Of a DNA stretch of 64,000 nt, positions 36,064 to 45,060 are shown one piece after another; position 1 is the stretch's first letter, and each line of letters opens with the position of its first letter. A model generated the notes under the pieces. It did no database searches, was not told the DNA's origin, and saw only the letters and a list, made by a program, of their open reading frames with translations. Origin of the DNA: Sphingomonas aerophila (GTDB taxonomy: Bacteria; Pseudomonadota; Alphaproteobacteria; Sphingomonadales; Sphingomonadaceae). The DNA lies in contig NZ_JACIJK010000002.1 in NCBI RefSeq assembly GCF_014199305.1, positions 400,193 through 464,192 on the forward strand. Direction: 5' to 3'. Made by a program: the position numbers and the translations under genes.

Positions 36064-36639
36064 ATGGGCGTGGTAGAGACAGGCAGGCCAAAGTATCGCA
36101 TTGATCGGGAAGCAGGCGTCGAGCAGCTCCGGCTGCCTGCTCGACGGACGTGGTTTGGATCGGCCTTCCTAGGAGCTTGGTTACTCCTCTGGGCTTGGGC
36201 GGGCGGTAGAGCAGCGATGGCCCATATCGATGACCCTGCGACAGTAATCTGGCTGGCTATCTGGGTGCTAGTGTTAGTTGGGACATCGGTTTCGCTGGCC
36301 GGCCAACTCATAGGCGTAGACATCGTAACAGTGCGTCAAGGAGAGTTGGTGATTGTCAGGCGTGCTGGCCCGTTTTCCCGCACATGGCGATACCGGACCG
36401 GCCTGGTCGCGCAACTACGGATAGATGCACGTCAATGGACCGGAGACGGGATCGACGGAGCCCAGTATATGCCTTTCATTAAGCAGCAATGGGGTGCGGT
36501 ACGCTTCGACTATGGCGCGGAGACGATCCACTTAGCACCCCATGTCGATGTTCCCGAAGCATCACGGGTTTTCGCGTGGCTCGGGCAGCGACTGCCCGGT
36601 TCGGCGTCGTCCCAAACGGGATGGCACGGGCAGGGCTAG
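36064..36639 (+). CDS. Membrane protein with PH-like C-terminal region
   Basis: From ATG 36064 the 191-aa product has two membrane helices (about 38-58 and 67-90) followed by a beta-rich segment (VDIVTVRQGELVIVRRAGPFSRTWRY) like the bacterial PH-type domain of small membrane proteins. The last residues are encoded by repeat copy 6, so the original C terminus may have been replaced. Function unknown. Confidence 0.55.
   Translation: MGVVETGRPKYRIDREAGVEQLRLPARRTWFGSAFLGAWLLLWAWAGGRAAMAHIDDPATVIWLAIWVLVLVGTSVSLAGQLIGVDIVTVRQGELVIVRRAGPFSRTWRYRTGLVAQLRIDARQWTGDGIDGAQYMPFIKQQWGAVRFDYGAETIHLAPHVDVPEASRVFAWLGQRLPGSASSQTGWHGQG
36607..36625 (+). repeat. Palindromic intergenic repeat, copy 6 (core only)
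   Basis: GTCCCAAACGGGATGGC core without arms, lying inside the 3' end of the preceding gene. Confidence 0.55.
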
Positions 36640-36813
36640 TGATTGTCCGTAAGTCGGCATCGCAGCGGATCGAGCGAACAGCAGCAGGTCACCAAATCCG
36701 GAACGCCATTAATTACCCTATAATGGGTAGAAGGCGCGGCTGCGACCTGCTGATCTCTTGGCTCAGCCGGCGATCCAGCGTGATCGCCGCTGGCGATTGA
36801 GGCGAGGGACGCA

Positions 36814-37488
36814 ATGACGATAGGCTCAGTTGCTAAGCATACTCCGGCCGCGATTAGTTCTGCGAAGCTGAATGTTGCCCGGGAGGCTCCGCGATCGGAG
36901 GGTGTCTCTTCGCCGTCCTCCACGAAAGTCACCTCAGCCGAAACCGCCAAGGCAAGTGGGGGTGGAGGGCTGTTAGCTCCGAGCAGCTTCACCGCGCTAC
37001 TCGACATCACTGCCGGTCCTGCGGTGGATATGAATGGACTGACTAAGGCTCCATCTGCCCGAGACTGGATCAATCAAGCAGTTAAGAAGTCGCAAGCAGA
37101 ATATGCGTCAGGCAAGGTTGAAAAGGCCACGTCCGGTCAAGTCGGCCCAGCCTCGCTCACAGATGCGTACAAGCAAAGTGACGTGGAAACCTTCAAGGCA
37201 ATGACAGGATGGAATCTGGTCGTCCTGAATGGTGCGACAATGATCCTCGACGACGATGGCAACCCTCCCCCACCTGACTCGCCCCTCACCGACCGATTAG
37301 TCGATCTCTCAGGAGCAATCGGTAGCGACCGGCAGGACGGTAAGCTTACTGGCGATATTACGCCTGAATATCTCAACGACATCTTCGATCGGTTTGCAAA
37401 TGTTGAGCGGGAGTTCTCAAGTGACTGGCTGGACAAGGCATTCAACTACCTTGAGGGTGACAGCGATCGAAAGGTAGCGAGCTCCTAG
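36814..37488 (+). CDS. Hypothetical protein (224 aa)
   Basis: ATG 36814 follows a GAGGGA ribosome site. Residues 1-55 are Ser/Ala/Lys-rich and probably disordered. The rest is helical with MTGWNLVVLNGATMILDDDGNPPPPDSPLTDRL and DITPEYLNDIFDRFANVEREF. No signal peptide. Not recognised; the disordered N terminus would suit a secreted effector or a structural protein, but this is speculation. Confidence 0.55.
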   Translation: MTIGSVAKHTPAAISSAKLNVAREAPRSEGVSSPSSTKVTSAETAKASGGGGLLAPSSFTALLDITAGPAVDMNGLTKAPSARDWINQAVKKSQAEYASGKVEKATSGQVGPASLTDAYKQSDVETFKAMTGWNLVVLNGATMILDDDGNPPPPDSPLTDRLVDLSGAIGSDRQDGKLTGDITPEYLNDIFDRFANVEREFSSDWLDKAFNYLEGDSDRKVASS

Positions 37489-37550
37489 TTTTTCCTCGGG
37501 CAGCGATGTGCAGCGCTAAGAACGCAGGCTGATCCTTACCAGCTTGGGAT

Positions 37551-37590
37551 TCCAAAACTCGATCCCAAATGGGACGGTGGGTGAGCGTCT
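37551..37590 (+). repeat. Palindromic intergenic repeat, copy 7
   Basis: Forward, short form. TCCAAAACTCG left arm, core ATCCCAAATGGGAC at 37562-37575. An ATG in the core opens a spurious upstream extension of the next gene. Confidence 0.7.
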
Positions 37591-37673
37591 CGTACGATCA
37601 AGAAGCGGGGCGGCCAATCTGGCGCCTGCGGACCTCGAACAAAACTATGACGTTCTCCCTACGGGAGTTGATC

Positions 37674-37895
37674 ATGCTGAACCGGTTGCCGCCTCGCCTC
37701 CACATGTTTGTGCGTTTCCTTCTATACAGCGACCTTGGTTACCTTGCGGCTGTTGGAGCACACACCTTGTTGAAAGGCGGCGAAAGCGCGCCTCTCCTTT
37801 GGATAGTGGCCGTACTTTTGTTGGGCGGCGTCCTGGGATCGCTCGTTCGCAAACTGCCGCTCGATGTGGATCCAGCTAGACGCCAACGCGCATAG
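37674..37895 (+). CDS. Small membrane protein (73 aa)
   Basis: ATG 37674 has a GGGAG site. The product has two hydrophobic segments (FVRFLLYSDLGYLAAVGAHTL and LLWIVAVLLLGGVLGSLV). An in-frame ATG at 37569 lies inside repeat copy 7 and was rejected. Function unknown. Confidence 0.5.
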   Translation: MLNRLPPRLHMFVRFLLYSDLGYLAAVGAHTLLKGGESAPLLWIVAVLLLGGVLGSLVRKLPLDVDPARRQRA

Positions 37896-37944
37896 AGGCT
37901 CAACGTCTGCCTGTCGCTATCCTGCCGATCGCGATGAGGTACCG

Positions 37945-38022
37945 AGTCCCGAAACTCGATCCCTTGCGGGACGGCTCCGTCCGTCTCCATCGCCCTGCCC
38001 TTTCGAGGACGCGCGGCTTTCC
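37945..38022 (+). repeat. Palindromic intergenic repeat, copy 8
   Basis: Forward, long form. AGTCCCGAAACTCG left arm, degenerate core ATCCCTTGCGGGAC at 37959-37972, TCCGTCCGTCTCCATCGCC middle. It lies between convergent genes. Confidence 0.75.
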
Positions 38023-38087
38023 GCTAGCGCGTCTTCGGAGGCTACTAGGCTTCCAACCCAAACTTCGCTTCACCTCGTACTGAGCGG

Positions 38088-38633
38088 TTACCGGCCGTTC
38101 GACGCACCATCGATCATCTTCCTGCCCCTCCAGAGAAAGAACGCGGTTCCTAGGCTGTATATCGCGAACAGGATCATGGTCTGCGTGAGCCAGCTAGCCC
38201 AGATCCCGTCCAGGTTTTGCCGGGGCACACCACCAGATGGCGAAGTGACGAAGAAGAGCGATGGATTCTTAGGATCGTAGACGATGCCGATCCGTGCGTC
38301 GGGCATCGGACGGGAGGAGATCCACCTCGTGTACTCGGCCGGCAGATCATCACTTACGCAGATACGCCGAGTTTTCTCGTTGGCAGGGGCAAACTGGACA
38401 ACGGCATGCCAGCCTTTGCCCCCGCAGCGGCGTCCGCTCCTCGTTCCAGTAGATTTGTCCTTGCTGGAAAGGATGCCAGTTGTGCGCTCGCCATGTTTCG
38501 CAAGGTCAGCGCGCCGGTGATCATCTCTGATGTCGCTCAGGTTGAAGAGCGCTCCAACACCGCCGATCAAGACCAGCCACAGAAGTGACCAGAGCGCGAC
38601 CTTGTACCAGAAAGATCGGATCAGGAAGGACAA
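38088..38633 (-). CDS. DUF3592-like membrane protein
   Basis: The 181-aa protein has two membrane helices (about 10-30 and 150-170) flanking a beta-rich extracytoplasmic region with TTGILSSKDKSTGTRSGRR, WHAVVQFAPANEKTRRI and RIGIVYDPKNPSLFFV. This is the DUF3592 arrangement. DUF3592 proteins are common in immunity-gene clusters but their role is unknown. Confidence 0.65.
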   Translation of the reverse strand: MSFLIRSFWYKVALWSLLWLVLIGGVGALFNLSDIRDDHRRADLAKHGERTTGILSSKDKSTGTRSGRRCGGKGWHAVVQFAPANEKTRRICVSDDLPAEYTRWISSRPMPDARIGIVYDPKNPSLFFVTSPSGGVPRQNLDGIWASWLTQTMILFAIYSLGTAFFLWRGRKMIDGASNGR

Positions 38634-38759
38634 CGCACTACAACTCCGTCGAGTGAGTTCCGCGAGTTACTCAGCTCGCTCGGCCTTACTCACTCAGCGC
38701 TTAAGCAGACCTTTCGCTTTGCTGGATTCAGCAAGTGCCATCGGGCCTGACCGTTCCAG

Positions 38760-38830
38760 CGCCTTCATCCCAATTGGGACGGTTCGTAGCCTGCCGCCTC
38801 CAAAGCGGCCCTTCCGCATCCGCCCAGACT
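38760..38830 (+). repeat. Palindromic intergenic repeat, copy 9
   Basis: Forward. Perfect core CATCCCAATTGGGAC at 38766-38780, degenerate tail. It lies between divergent genes. Confidence 0.75.
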
Positions 38831-38889
38831 CTGCCCTAAGAACGGCAGATAAGGTTGCTCGATAGTGGTCACTCCTTCAGGTTGAGCGA

Positions 38890-39354
38890 ATGAGGTCTCT
38901 GCTCCCTGTGGCATTGCTGACAATCGGTGCAGCACCCGTCGATCACCCTCGGACCTACCTGCTGTCGATCGGAACGATACCCCTCAGGAACACGGAAAGC
39001 GTCAGCGCTTTCGCGGTCCAGACCTGGGGCGTCAGATTTCGGTCGATCTGCCGTATTCCGAGCGGCTGGTGGATCAAAGCGGGAAGCGGCGCCACCCCGG
39101 ACGGTGTTCTCGAGGGGAGCGGGAGCCAAGGAGCCACTTGGTTCAACCACGGCAGTCCCAGAAAGCTTCGTACGTTTGTACTCGTCACGCTAACTGCTCC
39201 GGTGCAGCGCGCGGACACTGGCTCTCCTGGCAACGGGGTTCCTGCTACTTTCAAAGGAGCGGCAACGATCAATACCGACGACGGCGACGTCCAGCGTGCT
39301 CTCTCGTACCGGAACATCACGTTGGTTCCAGCAAGCCGTTGCCCGTCCGGGTAA
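38890..39354 (+). CDS. Exported hypothetical protein (154 aa)
   Basis: A short signal peptide (LLPVALLTIGAAPV) is followed by a beta-rich body (TWGVRFRSICRIPSGWWIKAGSG, TFVLVTLTAPVQ). The C-terminal cysteine may pair with the central one. No family recognised. Confidence 0.5.
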   Translation: MRSLLPVALLTIGAAPVDHPRTYLLSIGTIPLRNTESVSAFAVQTWGVRFRSICRIPSGWWIKAGSGATPDGVLEGSGSQGATWFNHGSPRKLRTFVLVTLTAPVQRADTGSPGNGVPATFKGAATINTDDGDVQRALSYRNITLVPASRCPSG

Positions 39355-39551
39355 CTCGAGGCCAGCGACTGTCTGCTTCCCGCAGGTCACGGCCCGAAAG
39401 CGGCCGGACCGCATTCCTCCCATTCGCACCCAAATCTGCCATTCCGCATTTCTTCCAAAGTCAGCCGCTCGCGCGGCCGAAGGCTATCCTTACCTGAGAA
39501 TGCCTGGCCTGATTGGAGTTTGAACATTCTCGAACTAAGTACGTGCTTACC

Positions 39552-40079
39552 ATGTCGGACGAAAAGACGCGCCGTAAGCGCATTTCACTCAATGAAGGCG
39601 ACCTCTTCGAATTAGTCGTGCCTGACGGACGCCTCGGGTATGGCATCATAGTTAAGCGTGGGATCCTGAAGAATGGTGGTGCCCCATATATCGCCATATT
39701 TGGTTCTGTTCATGCCGGCCGCCCAGACCCTAACTGGGTGGTTCGTGATGACGTTGCTCTCGCAGGCTGGACGTTGGACTCCCTCTTCTACCACGGTCAT
39801 TGGAATGTGATCGCACGCAGCCTGCCGCTGCCAAGCATTCCGTTCCCGAACTTCAAGGTAGAGCAGGATGGAAGAATTTATGTAACAGACGTGACTGGAG
39901 CATTCGTCGGCGAAGCTAGCCAAGCGGAAATCGAGCTACTCGACTATCAATTCAGCCGCACGCCACTTCTCTTCCAAGATGCATTTGAGGCGTTGCACGG
40001 TTTCCAGACTTGGAACCAGACCCACGACAAGCTTACACCCGCATATAGCAAGGTCCGGGCAACACGCTTGGGGCAATAA
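39552..40079 (+). CDS. Imm26-like immunity protein
   Basis: From ATG 39552 the 175-aa soluble protein has an Imm26-type N-terminal half: SLNEGDLFELVVPDGRLGYGIIVKRGIL, YIAIFGSVH, then a middle strand NVIARSLPLPSIPFPNFKV. Imm26 proteins are immunity partners of polymorphic toxins. No toxin gene is adjacent, so this would be an orphan immunity gene. Confidence 0.6.
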   Translation: MSDEKTRRKRISLNEGDLFELVVPDGRLGYGIIVKRGILKNGGAPYIAIFGSVHAGRPDPNWVVRDDVALAGWTLDSLFYHGHWNVIARSLPLPSIPFPNFKVEQDGRIYVTDVTGAFVGEASQAEIELLDYQFSRTPLLFQDAFEALHGFQTWNQTHDKLTPAYSKVRATRLGQ

Positions 40080-40173
40080 CTCCCGTGTGTCCGCAGTGTG
40101 ACCGGCTCCCACCGGTCAATCATGCAAGAGGCGGGCGACCGACTTTCCCAAGCGGGTGAGCCAGAAGCGCCCA

Positions 40174-40506
40174 TTATCGGATCTTCACAAGTAGCCGCTT
40201 GGCGGCAGCAGAAGCACGAGCCACGCAGAGGCTAAGATCGTCCTCTCGCGCGGTGCACCGGCTAGTTCCGATGTGTCTACCATTGCGTTCGAAGCTTACC
40301 ACGACACGGAGCCTACGACTTCGCAACGGCTCGATCTGCTCGACCAGGGCTCGTATCTGGCGGTCATTGTCGCTGGGCGGGATGTGGTGAGTGGCGGCTC
40401 GAAGCGCATGCGCAAAGCGCTGGGTCAGCTCATCATCGCCACCCGTCCAAACATCCACGGCAGTGCCCTGTGACACCATGAGCAGGATCAGGAGAGCTTG
40501 CGCCAT
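40174..40506 (-). CDS. Small exported hypothetical protein (110 aa)
   Basis: Signal peptide LLILLMVSQGTAVDV, then TQRFAHALRAATHHIPPSDN, a beta strand RLRVVVSFERNGRHIGTSRCTA and a second cysteine (LSLCVARA). Two cysteines could form a disulphide in the periplasm. Not recognised. Confidence 0.5.
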   Translation of the reverse strand: MAQALLILLMVSQGTAVDVWTGGDDELTQRFAHALRAATHHIPPSDNDRQIRALVEQIEPLRSRRLRVVVSFERNGRHIGTSRCTAREDDLSLCVARASAAAKRLLVKIR

Positions 40507-40539
40507 GGTGGCACCTTAGCTGCTCTATGACCGCTTTCT

Positions 40540-40600
40540 ACCCACACCCGGGCAGTCCCAAAATAGCATCCCAATTGGGACGGCAGCTAACGCCCCAGTC
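40540..40600 (+). repeat. Palindromic intergenic repeat, copy 10
   Basis: Forward, short form. CACCCGGGCAGTCCCAAAATAG left arm, core CATCCCAATTGGGAC at 40567-40581, GGCAGCTAACGCCC tail. It lies between divergent genes. Confidence 0.85.
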
Positions 40601-40661
40601 TCAGTCTTTCCGCGGCTTCCGCTTTGGCGTTACAACTGGACGCTCGTAGGCGGAGTAATAT

Positions 40662-41126
40662 GTGGCCGACCATTCTTGGCTAAGCGCGTACGGCGAACCC
40701 TACGACCCCCGGCCCGCGGTAGAGGCTTGGCGCACCGGAAGGGCCGCAGAGGCTTCATTCGAACTCTGGGAACAGCTTTACCATCAGGGCACCGTCAACT
40801 CCGCCTCGTATGCAGCGGTTGGCGAGATAGTGCGATTGATGAAGGACCAAGACGCGCCCGACTGGAACGCCTACGCATTGGTGGCGTCGATCGAGGATGG
40901 GCGCCTGGCAAAGGGGAGCCCGCCGATCCCTTCCGAACTCGAACAGGATTACGAACGCGCCTGGACTGCTATACTCCCGATGGCGTTACGAGACCTCGGA
41001 CAAGCACAGGATGAGCTTCTTGTCAGGGGTACTCTGGCCGTCATCGCCCATGCCAAAGGACAGCATACGCTGGCTGCCATAGCGCTCTGCACAGAGGACG
41101 AACGTGTAGAAATGCTGGGCGGGTAA
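40662..41126 (+). CDS. Hypothetical protein, immunity-like helical (154 aa)
   Basis: GTG 40662 follows GGAG. The segment FELWEQLYHQGTVNSASYAAVGEIVRL resembles a helical pattern (W..L.HQGtV..ASyAAv..l) that I associate with HEAT-like immunity proteins. No signal peptide. The match is by memory and functional assignment is tentative. Confidence 0.55.
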   Translation: MADHSWLSAYGEPYDPRPAVEAWRTGRAAEASFELWEQLYHQGTVNSASYAAVGEIVRLMKDQDAPDWNAYALVASIEDGRLAKGSPPIPSELEQDYERAWTAILPMALRDLGQAQDELLVRGTLAVIAHAKGQHTLAAIALCTEDERVEMLGG

Positions 41127-41281
41127 CGCCCGCTTCCACTTTTTTTCGTCTCGGGAGCCGGACCGCTTGCCACCCATTTCCGGTATTTGGGCGCCACCTG
41201 GTCGCGCCGCTGCCTGTCACACAATTGCTGCGGCGGTGACCTTTAGGGCAAAGTCGATCTTTGCCTTGGAGCCGTCACAAC

Positions 41282-41581
41282 ATGAGGGTCCTTCTTATGC
41301 TCGCTCTGGTCGCGCAGGCCAGCGCCCCCCAAGCCCCAATAGCCGCCGGACCTTTCGCGAGCATTGTGAAAGTTTTGCACGCCGCAAAGGCCTGCCGCAT
41401 CACAGAACTACGCATCTCCATGTACCCCAGCGAGCAGCTAGGAGAGGCGCGACTGTTCCTTCAGGAACAGCCTGAACCATCTGCCCAAGCGTGTCTCAAG
41501 GCGTGGCTCGCGCGGCACGGAAGTCGGCTGCGGCTTCTGCCCGGCGGGTGGAGAGGCGCAATCAATCCAGGAAGCGGTTGA
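41282..41581 (+). CDS. Small exported hypothetical protein (99 aa)
   Basis: Start set at ATG 41282, giving a signal peptide (LLMLALVAQASAP). The body IVKVLHAAKACRITELRISMYP has two cysteines. Not recognised. Confidence 0.5.
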   Translation: MRVLLMLALVAQASAPQAPIAAGPFASIVKVLHAAKACRITELRISMYPSEQLGEARLFLQEQPEPSAQACLKAWLARHGSRLRLLPGGWRGAINPGSG

Positions 41582-41604
41582 CCCCGCATGTCAGCTGTCA
41601 CCCT

Positions 41605-41650
41605 AACCCGGACCGTCCCAAAACAGCATGCTATTTCGGGACTGTCCGGA
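41605..41650. repeat. Chimeric intergenic repeat, copy 11 (two left halves head to head)
   Basis: ACCCGGACCGTCCCAAAAC runs forward into AGCATGCT (41625-41632) and then reverses as ATTTCGGGACTGTCCGG. It therefore consists of a forward left arm joined to an inverted left arm, with no core or tail. It marks the point where repeat orientation switches. Confidence 0.8.
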
Positions 41651-41660
41651 TCTTGTCTCT

Positions 41661-41927
41661 CTAGTCGCCTTCGGGGCGGCGCCGGACCCTGTCGAGCGGT
41701 TTGTGTGGCGAAAGGGCGGACCAAATTGCCGCCGGAGCTAACAGGACCGGGTGATACAAGAAGGCCACCGCGAACAGCCAGAGCGGTACCGATGGCCCGT
41801 TCGGTCCCGGCGCATCGAGCAGTGAAAAGAAGGACAGCCCGTTAAAGGCGGTAAAGAACCACTGGAATGGGAGACCTGTCACGAGCCAGATCGCGAGCTC
41901 CCAGACATACCACCGTGGCACCTTCAC
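41661..41927 (-). CDS. Small membrane protein (88 aa)
   Basis: Two or three hydrophobic segments (WELAIWLVTGLPFQWFFTAF, LWLFAVAFLYHPVLLAPAAIW) and an Arg-rich tail. Function unknown. Confidence 0.5.
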   Translation of the reverse strand: MKVPRWYVWELAIWLVTGLPFQWFFTAFNGLSFFSLLDAPGPNGPSVPLWLFAVAFLYHPVLLAPAAIWSALSPHKPLDRVRRRPEGD

Positions 41928-41992
41928 CTTTAGTCCTCGAAACTCTGGAGCCGGCTGAGCAACAGCTTAGCCCAATCTCATACGTCTACTAG

Positions 41993-42040
41993 TAGGCGAG
42001 AGCTGCCATCCCAATTGAGATGGTGTTTTGGGATTGGTGA
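41993..42040 (-). repeat. Palindromic intergenic repeat, copy 12
   Basis: Reverse orientation, short form: GGCGAGAGCTGCC tail, ATCCCAATTGAGAT core, GGTGTTTTGGGAT arm. Confidence 0.75.
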
Positions 42041-42083
42041 ACTTGAGCCCGGCGCCATTTCCGCCAAGCGGGTTCGCACTCCC

Positions 42084-42590
42084 TTAGGGAACCGGGACGG
42101 CAACCAGCGGAGAGAAGTCTGATAGGTTGCCGAGGCAAGCCGCGAGAACCCGGACATCTTGTTGGCCGTGATCTGCATATAGGCGAGAGCAGTATCGAAT
42201 GACGGTGGACCGCAGCTCCGGGTTTCGTGCAACCTCGAACTCCCGAGGTGATAGCTCACTTTGGTTGGCCATACTCTGCTGCGCTTTCGAGATTGTCAGA
42301 GCAAAGAAGACATTCTGGATGGCCTCGTCCTGCGCTCGCGCGCAATCTGGGCTGATGGTCCGGTTCTGGTAACAGTATATGTAGCCACGCCGCCTCAGTG
42401 CCTTGAGCCATGCCTGATTCTGGAACATGCCCGACCACATTCGCGGAAGAAGCCTGTCACCGATCTGTTGAGCCTCAGCAATCTCCTGCGATGTGGGTTC
42501 CGATAGGGGATCTGGTCTAGCGGTCTGGACGCCGAGCACGAAAGCGACAACCATTCCCAAGGTCAGCAACGCGAAGTGAGCGGCCTTCAT
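42084..42590 (-). CDS. Exported or membrane-anchored hypothetical protein (168 aa)
   Basis: One N-terminal hydrophobic segment (FALLTLGMVVAFVLGVQTA), then a helical body with RRRGYIYCYQNRTISPDC, RYCSRLYADHG and LAACLGNL. Four cysteines suggest disulphides outside the cytoplasm. Not recognised. Confidence 0.5.
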   Translation of the reverse strand: MKAAHFALLTLGMVVAFVLGVQTARPDPLSEPTSQEIAEAQQIGDRLLPRMWSGMFQNQAWLKALRRRGYIYCYQNRTISPDCARAQDEAIQNVFFALTISKAQQSMANQSELSPREFEVARNPELRSTVIRYCSRLYADHGQQDVRVLAACLGNLSDFSPLVAVPVP

Positions 42591-42686
42591 CGATCAATTA
42601 TGCAGGATCAAGGCGGCCCAGCAAGTCCTCGGCTGACGGGTCGATTCTGGATCAGCGATGAGGATTGAAGGCGACGTGCCCAATAA

Positions 42687-42708
42687 GCCGTCCCGATTGG
42701 AATCGGCC
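42687..42708 (-). repeat. Palindromic intergenic repeat, copy 13 (degenerate)
   Basis: GCCGTCCCGATTGGAATCGG core in reverse orientation; arms lost. Confidence 0.5.
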
Positions 42709-42795
42709 AGTGAGAACGAGCGCGGCTTACCAAAACTCGTTCTGCGCGCCGAAATAGGAACGAGTGGCACTCCGCGAAGGTCTTGTTGTAGATGA

Positions 42796-43374
42796 TTAGC
42801 CGACGGTCCGCTTCCGACCGTCTTTTGCCCGCGTTAGAAAACCTTCCGCCTTCATGACTATTGCGAGCGCTTCCGCGGAGGTGGTTGGCGTCTCGGTGAA
42901 CTGCAAAGCCGCAAGTGGCAGGCTTCGCAGCAAGACTGCGCAGCCATGAGAGCGCATCGAAGGCGGCGAACAGTACATTACATACCGGTTGCCGATTGCG
43001 ATACGACGAGAGTCACGGGGATAACTAGAAAACCCAATCCAATAGCTACCATATAAACTCTTACCAGTGGTATGGCGCCCGAGATCGATGAAATAGCTCA
43101 CCTTACTACCCGCCTGAGGAGCATCGAGCAATAATCGAGCATACGCGTTAGTCCATCCGGTAGAGCTTTCGCCTTTTCTAAAAGAGAGGTCGGCGCGCGA
43201 AGCGCTTTGTTCGATACGGGCGTCGACGGTGCCCTCCTGAAAATACAGTGTCTCGTCGAAGTAGCGAAATGGCGCGCTGTCTGGCAATTGAGTGCTGCTA
43301 CCTCCTCCACCACAACTGGTCGTAGGTAGCGGCATTAAGGCTATAGCTAAGTACGACGTTAGGCAGCGGATCAT
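42796..43374 (-). CDS. Lipoprotein, hypothetical (192 aa)
   Basis: From ATG 43374 a signal peptide leads to a lipobox-like PTTSCGGGGSS, so it is probably membrane-anchored. The body contains FDETLYFQEGTVDARIEQ, SYFIDLGRHTTGKSLYGSYW and ETPTTSAEALAIVMKAEGFL. No family recognised. Confidence 0.5.
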   Translation of the reverse strand: MIRCLTSYLAIALMPLPTTSCGGGGSSTQLPDSAPFRYFDETLYFQEGTVDARIEQSASRADLSFRKGESSTGWTNAYARLLLDAPQAGSKVSYFIDLGRHTTGKSLYGSYWIGFSSYPRDSRRIAIGNRYVMYCSPPSMRSHGCAVLLRSLPLAALQFTETPTTSAEALAIVMKAEGFLTRAKDGRKRTVG

Positions 43375-43507
43375 TCGCAGGATGTCTCCCTCGGCTTCGA
43401 CGATAATCGAGCAGCGAACGTCCGCAAGTGGGCGACGGCGGAACGGCAATCATGCTGAAAGCGGCTCGTTGCGGGTTTCCCGAAAAGGAAGGGTGAGCGA
43501 GACGCCA

Positions 43508-43572
43508 AAGCTGTCTCGATTGGGATGGTATTTTGGGACTGTCCGGGTTTGGGGGGAGAGCGGTCCGGCCGC
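43508..43572 (-). repeat. Palindromic intergenic repeat, copy 14
   Basis: Reverse orientation. Core CTCGATTGGGATGG, arm TATTTTGGGACTGTCCGGGTT at about 43529-43549, followed by a GGTCCGGCCGCTTTCGG segment. Confidence 0.8.
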
Positions 43573-43729
43573 TTTCGGGACCTCGCCATCGGAAAGCCGC
43601 CACTGGGTACCGCGTGGGACGCATCAGAGTTTCGCATCGGCGGACGGCGCGGTTCTCTGGCGTTCTTTGGTCGATGCAAAACCTTCGAGTTTTGCATAAT
43701 GTCGCATATGGAATGATAGCAGGTGCCAG

Positions 43730-44257
43730 CTATTTGGTAAGGCTGGCCTGTGCTTCTATGACAATCTGCTCTTCAAGGTCCTCAGTATTAGTCCCGACGT
43801 AAGCCTCCATACGCCAGCGCCCATCAAGATAGTGCTTACCTACCGGGCTCTCTAAGAAGGTTACAATATCAGCAAGCTCGTTCTCGGTGAACTCCCAATT
43901 GACGTGGCTCTCATAGGCCTGCTGATATTCCAAACGATGCTTTGCGTAGGCTGTCTTGAGGGCACTCATACGCTTCTCAAAACCCTCTTTCAGGGTTTCG
44001 GTAAGCTGCGATCCAGATTGCACCTGCCACATCGCTCCCCCTAGCATAGCGTAGCGCTCAAGAAAGCTGCCTGTATCAAGTTGATCTTGCCGCCCGATCG
44101 CTCGGAGGAAACGTCGAATTAGGAGCAGCTTGGCGGCGCTTGGTGTCGCTTCTATTTGCGCAGCAACAGCAATTGTTGAGACTGGCGCATTCTTATCCGC
44201 CGGTCCTGTGCTTTGTATCGACATCAGCGCTGCCATACCGAATAATAAGAAGCTCAT
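43730..44257 (-). CDS. DUF2059-like exported protein (175 aa)
   Basis: From ATG 44257 there is a hydrophobic leader, then a helical body. KLLLIRRFLRAIGRQDQ near the start and LADIVTFLESPVGKHYLDG near the end match the DUF2059 layout (helix, then F..SP.G...). DUF2059 proteins are periplasmic and uncharacterised. Confidence 0.55.
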   Translation of the reverse strand: MSFLLFGMAALMSIQSTGPADKNAPVSTIAVAAQIEATPSAAKLLLIRRFLRAIGRQDQLDTGSFLERYAMLGGAMWQVQSGSQLTETLKEGFEKRMSALKTAYAKHRLEYQQAYESHVNWEFTENELADIVTFLESPVGKHYLDGRWRMEAYVGTNTEDLEEQIVIEAQASLTK

Positions 44258-44409
44258 GCCGTCAATTTGGACCGGAATACCCAAGGTCCGCAACGGGCGA
44301 TGCCGACCGACAGCTTGCCAAGCATGGCTGATGCAAAACTTTTTGATTTCTGCATCACCAATGGCGGATTTCAGGACCGAAAAGGTCGGTCTGAAACGAC
44401 GGACTTTGG

Positions 44410-44485
44410 GCGAGATCTGCCGTCCCGATTGGGATGATATTCCGGGACTGTCGCAGTTGGATGGTTGGCGGTCCGGCCGCTTTGT
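44410..44485 (-). repeat. Palindromic intergenic repeat, copy 15
   Basis: Reverse. CGTCCCGATTGGGATG core, ATATTCCGGGACTGTC arm, GGTCCGGCCGCTTTG segment. It lies between divergent genes. Confidence 0.8.
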
Positions 44486-44531
44486 AAGAGCGCCACTTGG
44501 ACAGTCATGTTCCTAAGGCTAGCGTGTCGCC

Positions 44532-45026
44532 ATGTATAGGAGCCTCCCCGAGCGAACCTATCCGCCGCGCTGGCGAGTTGCTGTGGCCTTCCTTTTCATC
44601 CCGGCCCTCGCAGCGCTCTCGGTCGCGCTCGCCATGCCGCTTTATGCTGGCCTCCCCACGATGACGGAACGGGTCTGGCGATCAACGCTGGTTTACGGGC
44701 TGGTGGGCGCATATCCCCCAGCACTGGTGCTCGGTGTTCCAGCTTACTTCATGCTCCGCCGACACTTCGAGCCGCGTTTGATTAGTTGCGCGCTCGCAGC
44801 GCCGATCGTCGCAGCGCTTCCATGGCTCTTCCTCACGTTGGTGAGCGCTCCCGATCAAGCAAGCATCGGTGACCACGCCACTATCATCAATGGATCTTTC
44901 ACGGCTTACGGCTGGCTCATGAACGCCCAGTTTGTCGGCGGGATTGGGTTGGCGGGAGCAGCTGGCGGCGCGCTCTTCTGGGCCATAGCTGCGGCAGGAA
45001 GGGGCGTCGGCAAGCACCGGTTCTAG
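44532..45026 (+). CDS. Membrane protein, four helices (164 aa)
   Basis: Hydrophobic segments at about 16-38, 52-76, 88-108 and 128-152 (VAVAFLFIPALAALSVAL, LVYGLVGAYPPALVLGVPAY, ISCALAAPIVAALPWLF, GIGLAGAAGGALFWAIA). Function unknown. Confidence 0.55.
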   Translation: MYRSLPERTYPPRWRVAVAFLFIPALAALSVALAMPLYAGLPTMTERVWRSTLVYGLVGAYPPALVLGVPAYFMLRRHFEPRLISCALAAPIVAALPWLFLTLVSAPDQASIGDHATIINGSFTAYGWLMNAQFVGGIGLAGAAGGALFWAIAAAGRGVGKHRF

Positions 45027-45060
45027 CGACCGCTTATGCGCCCAACGTCGTCTGCTATTG

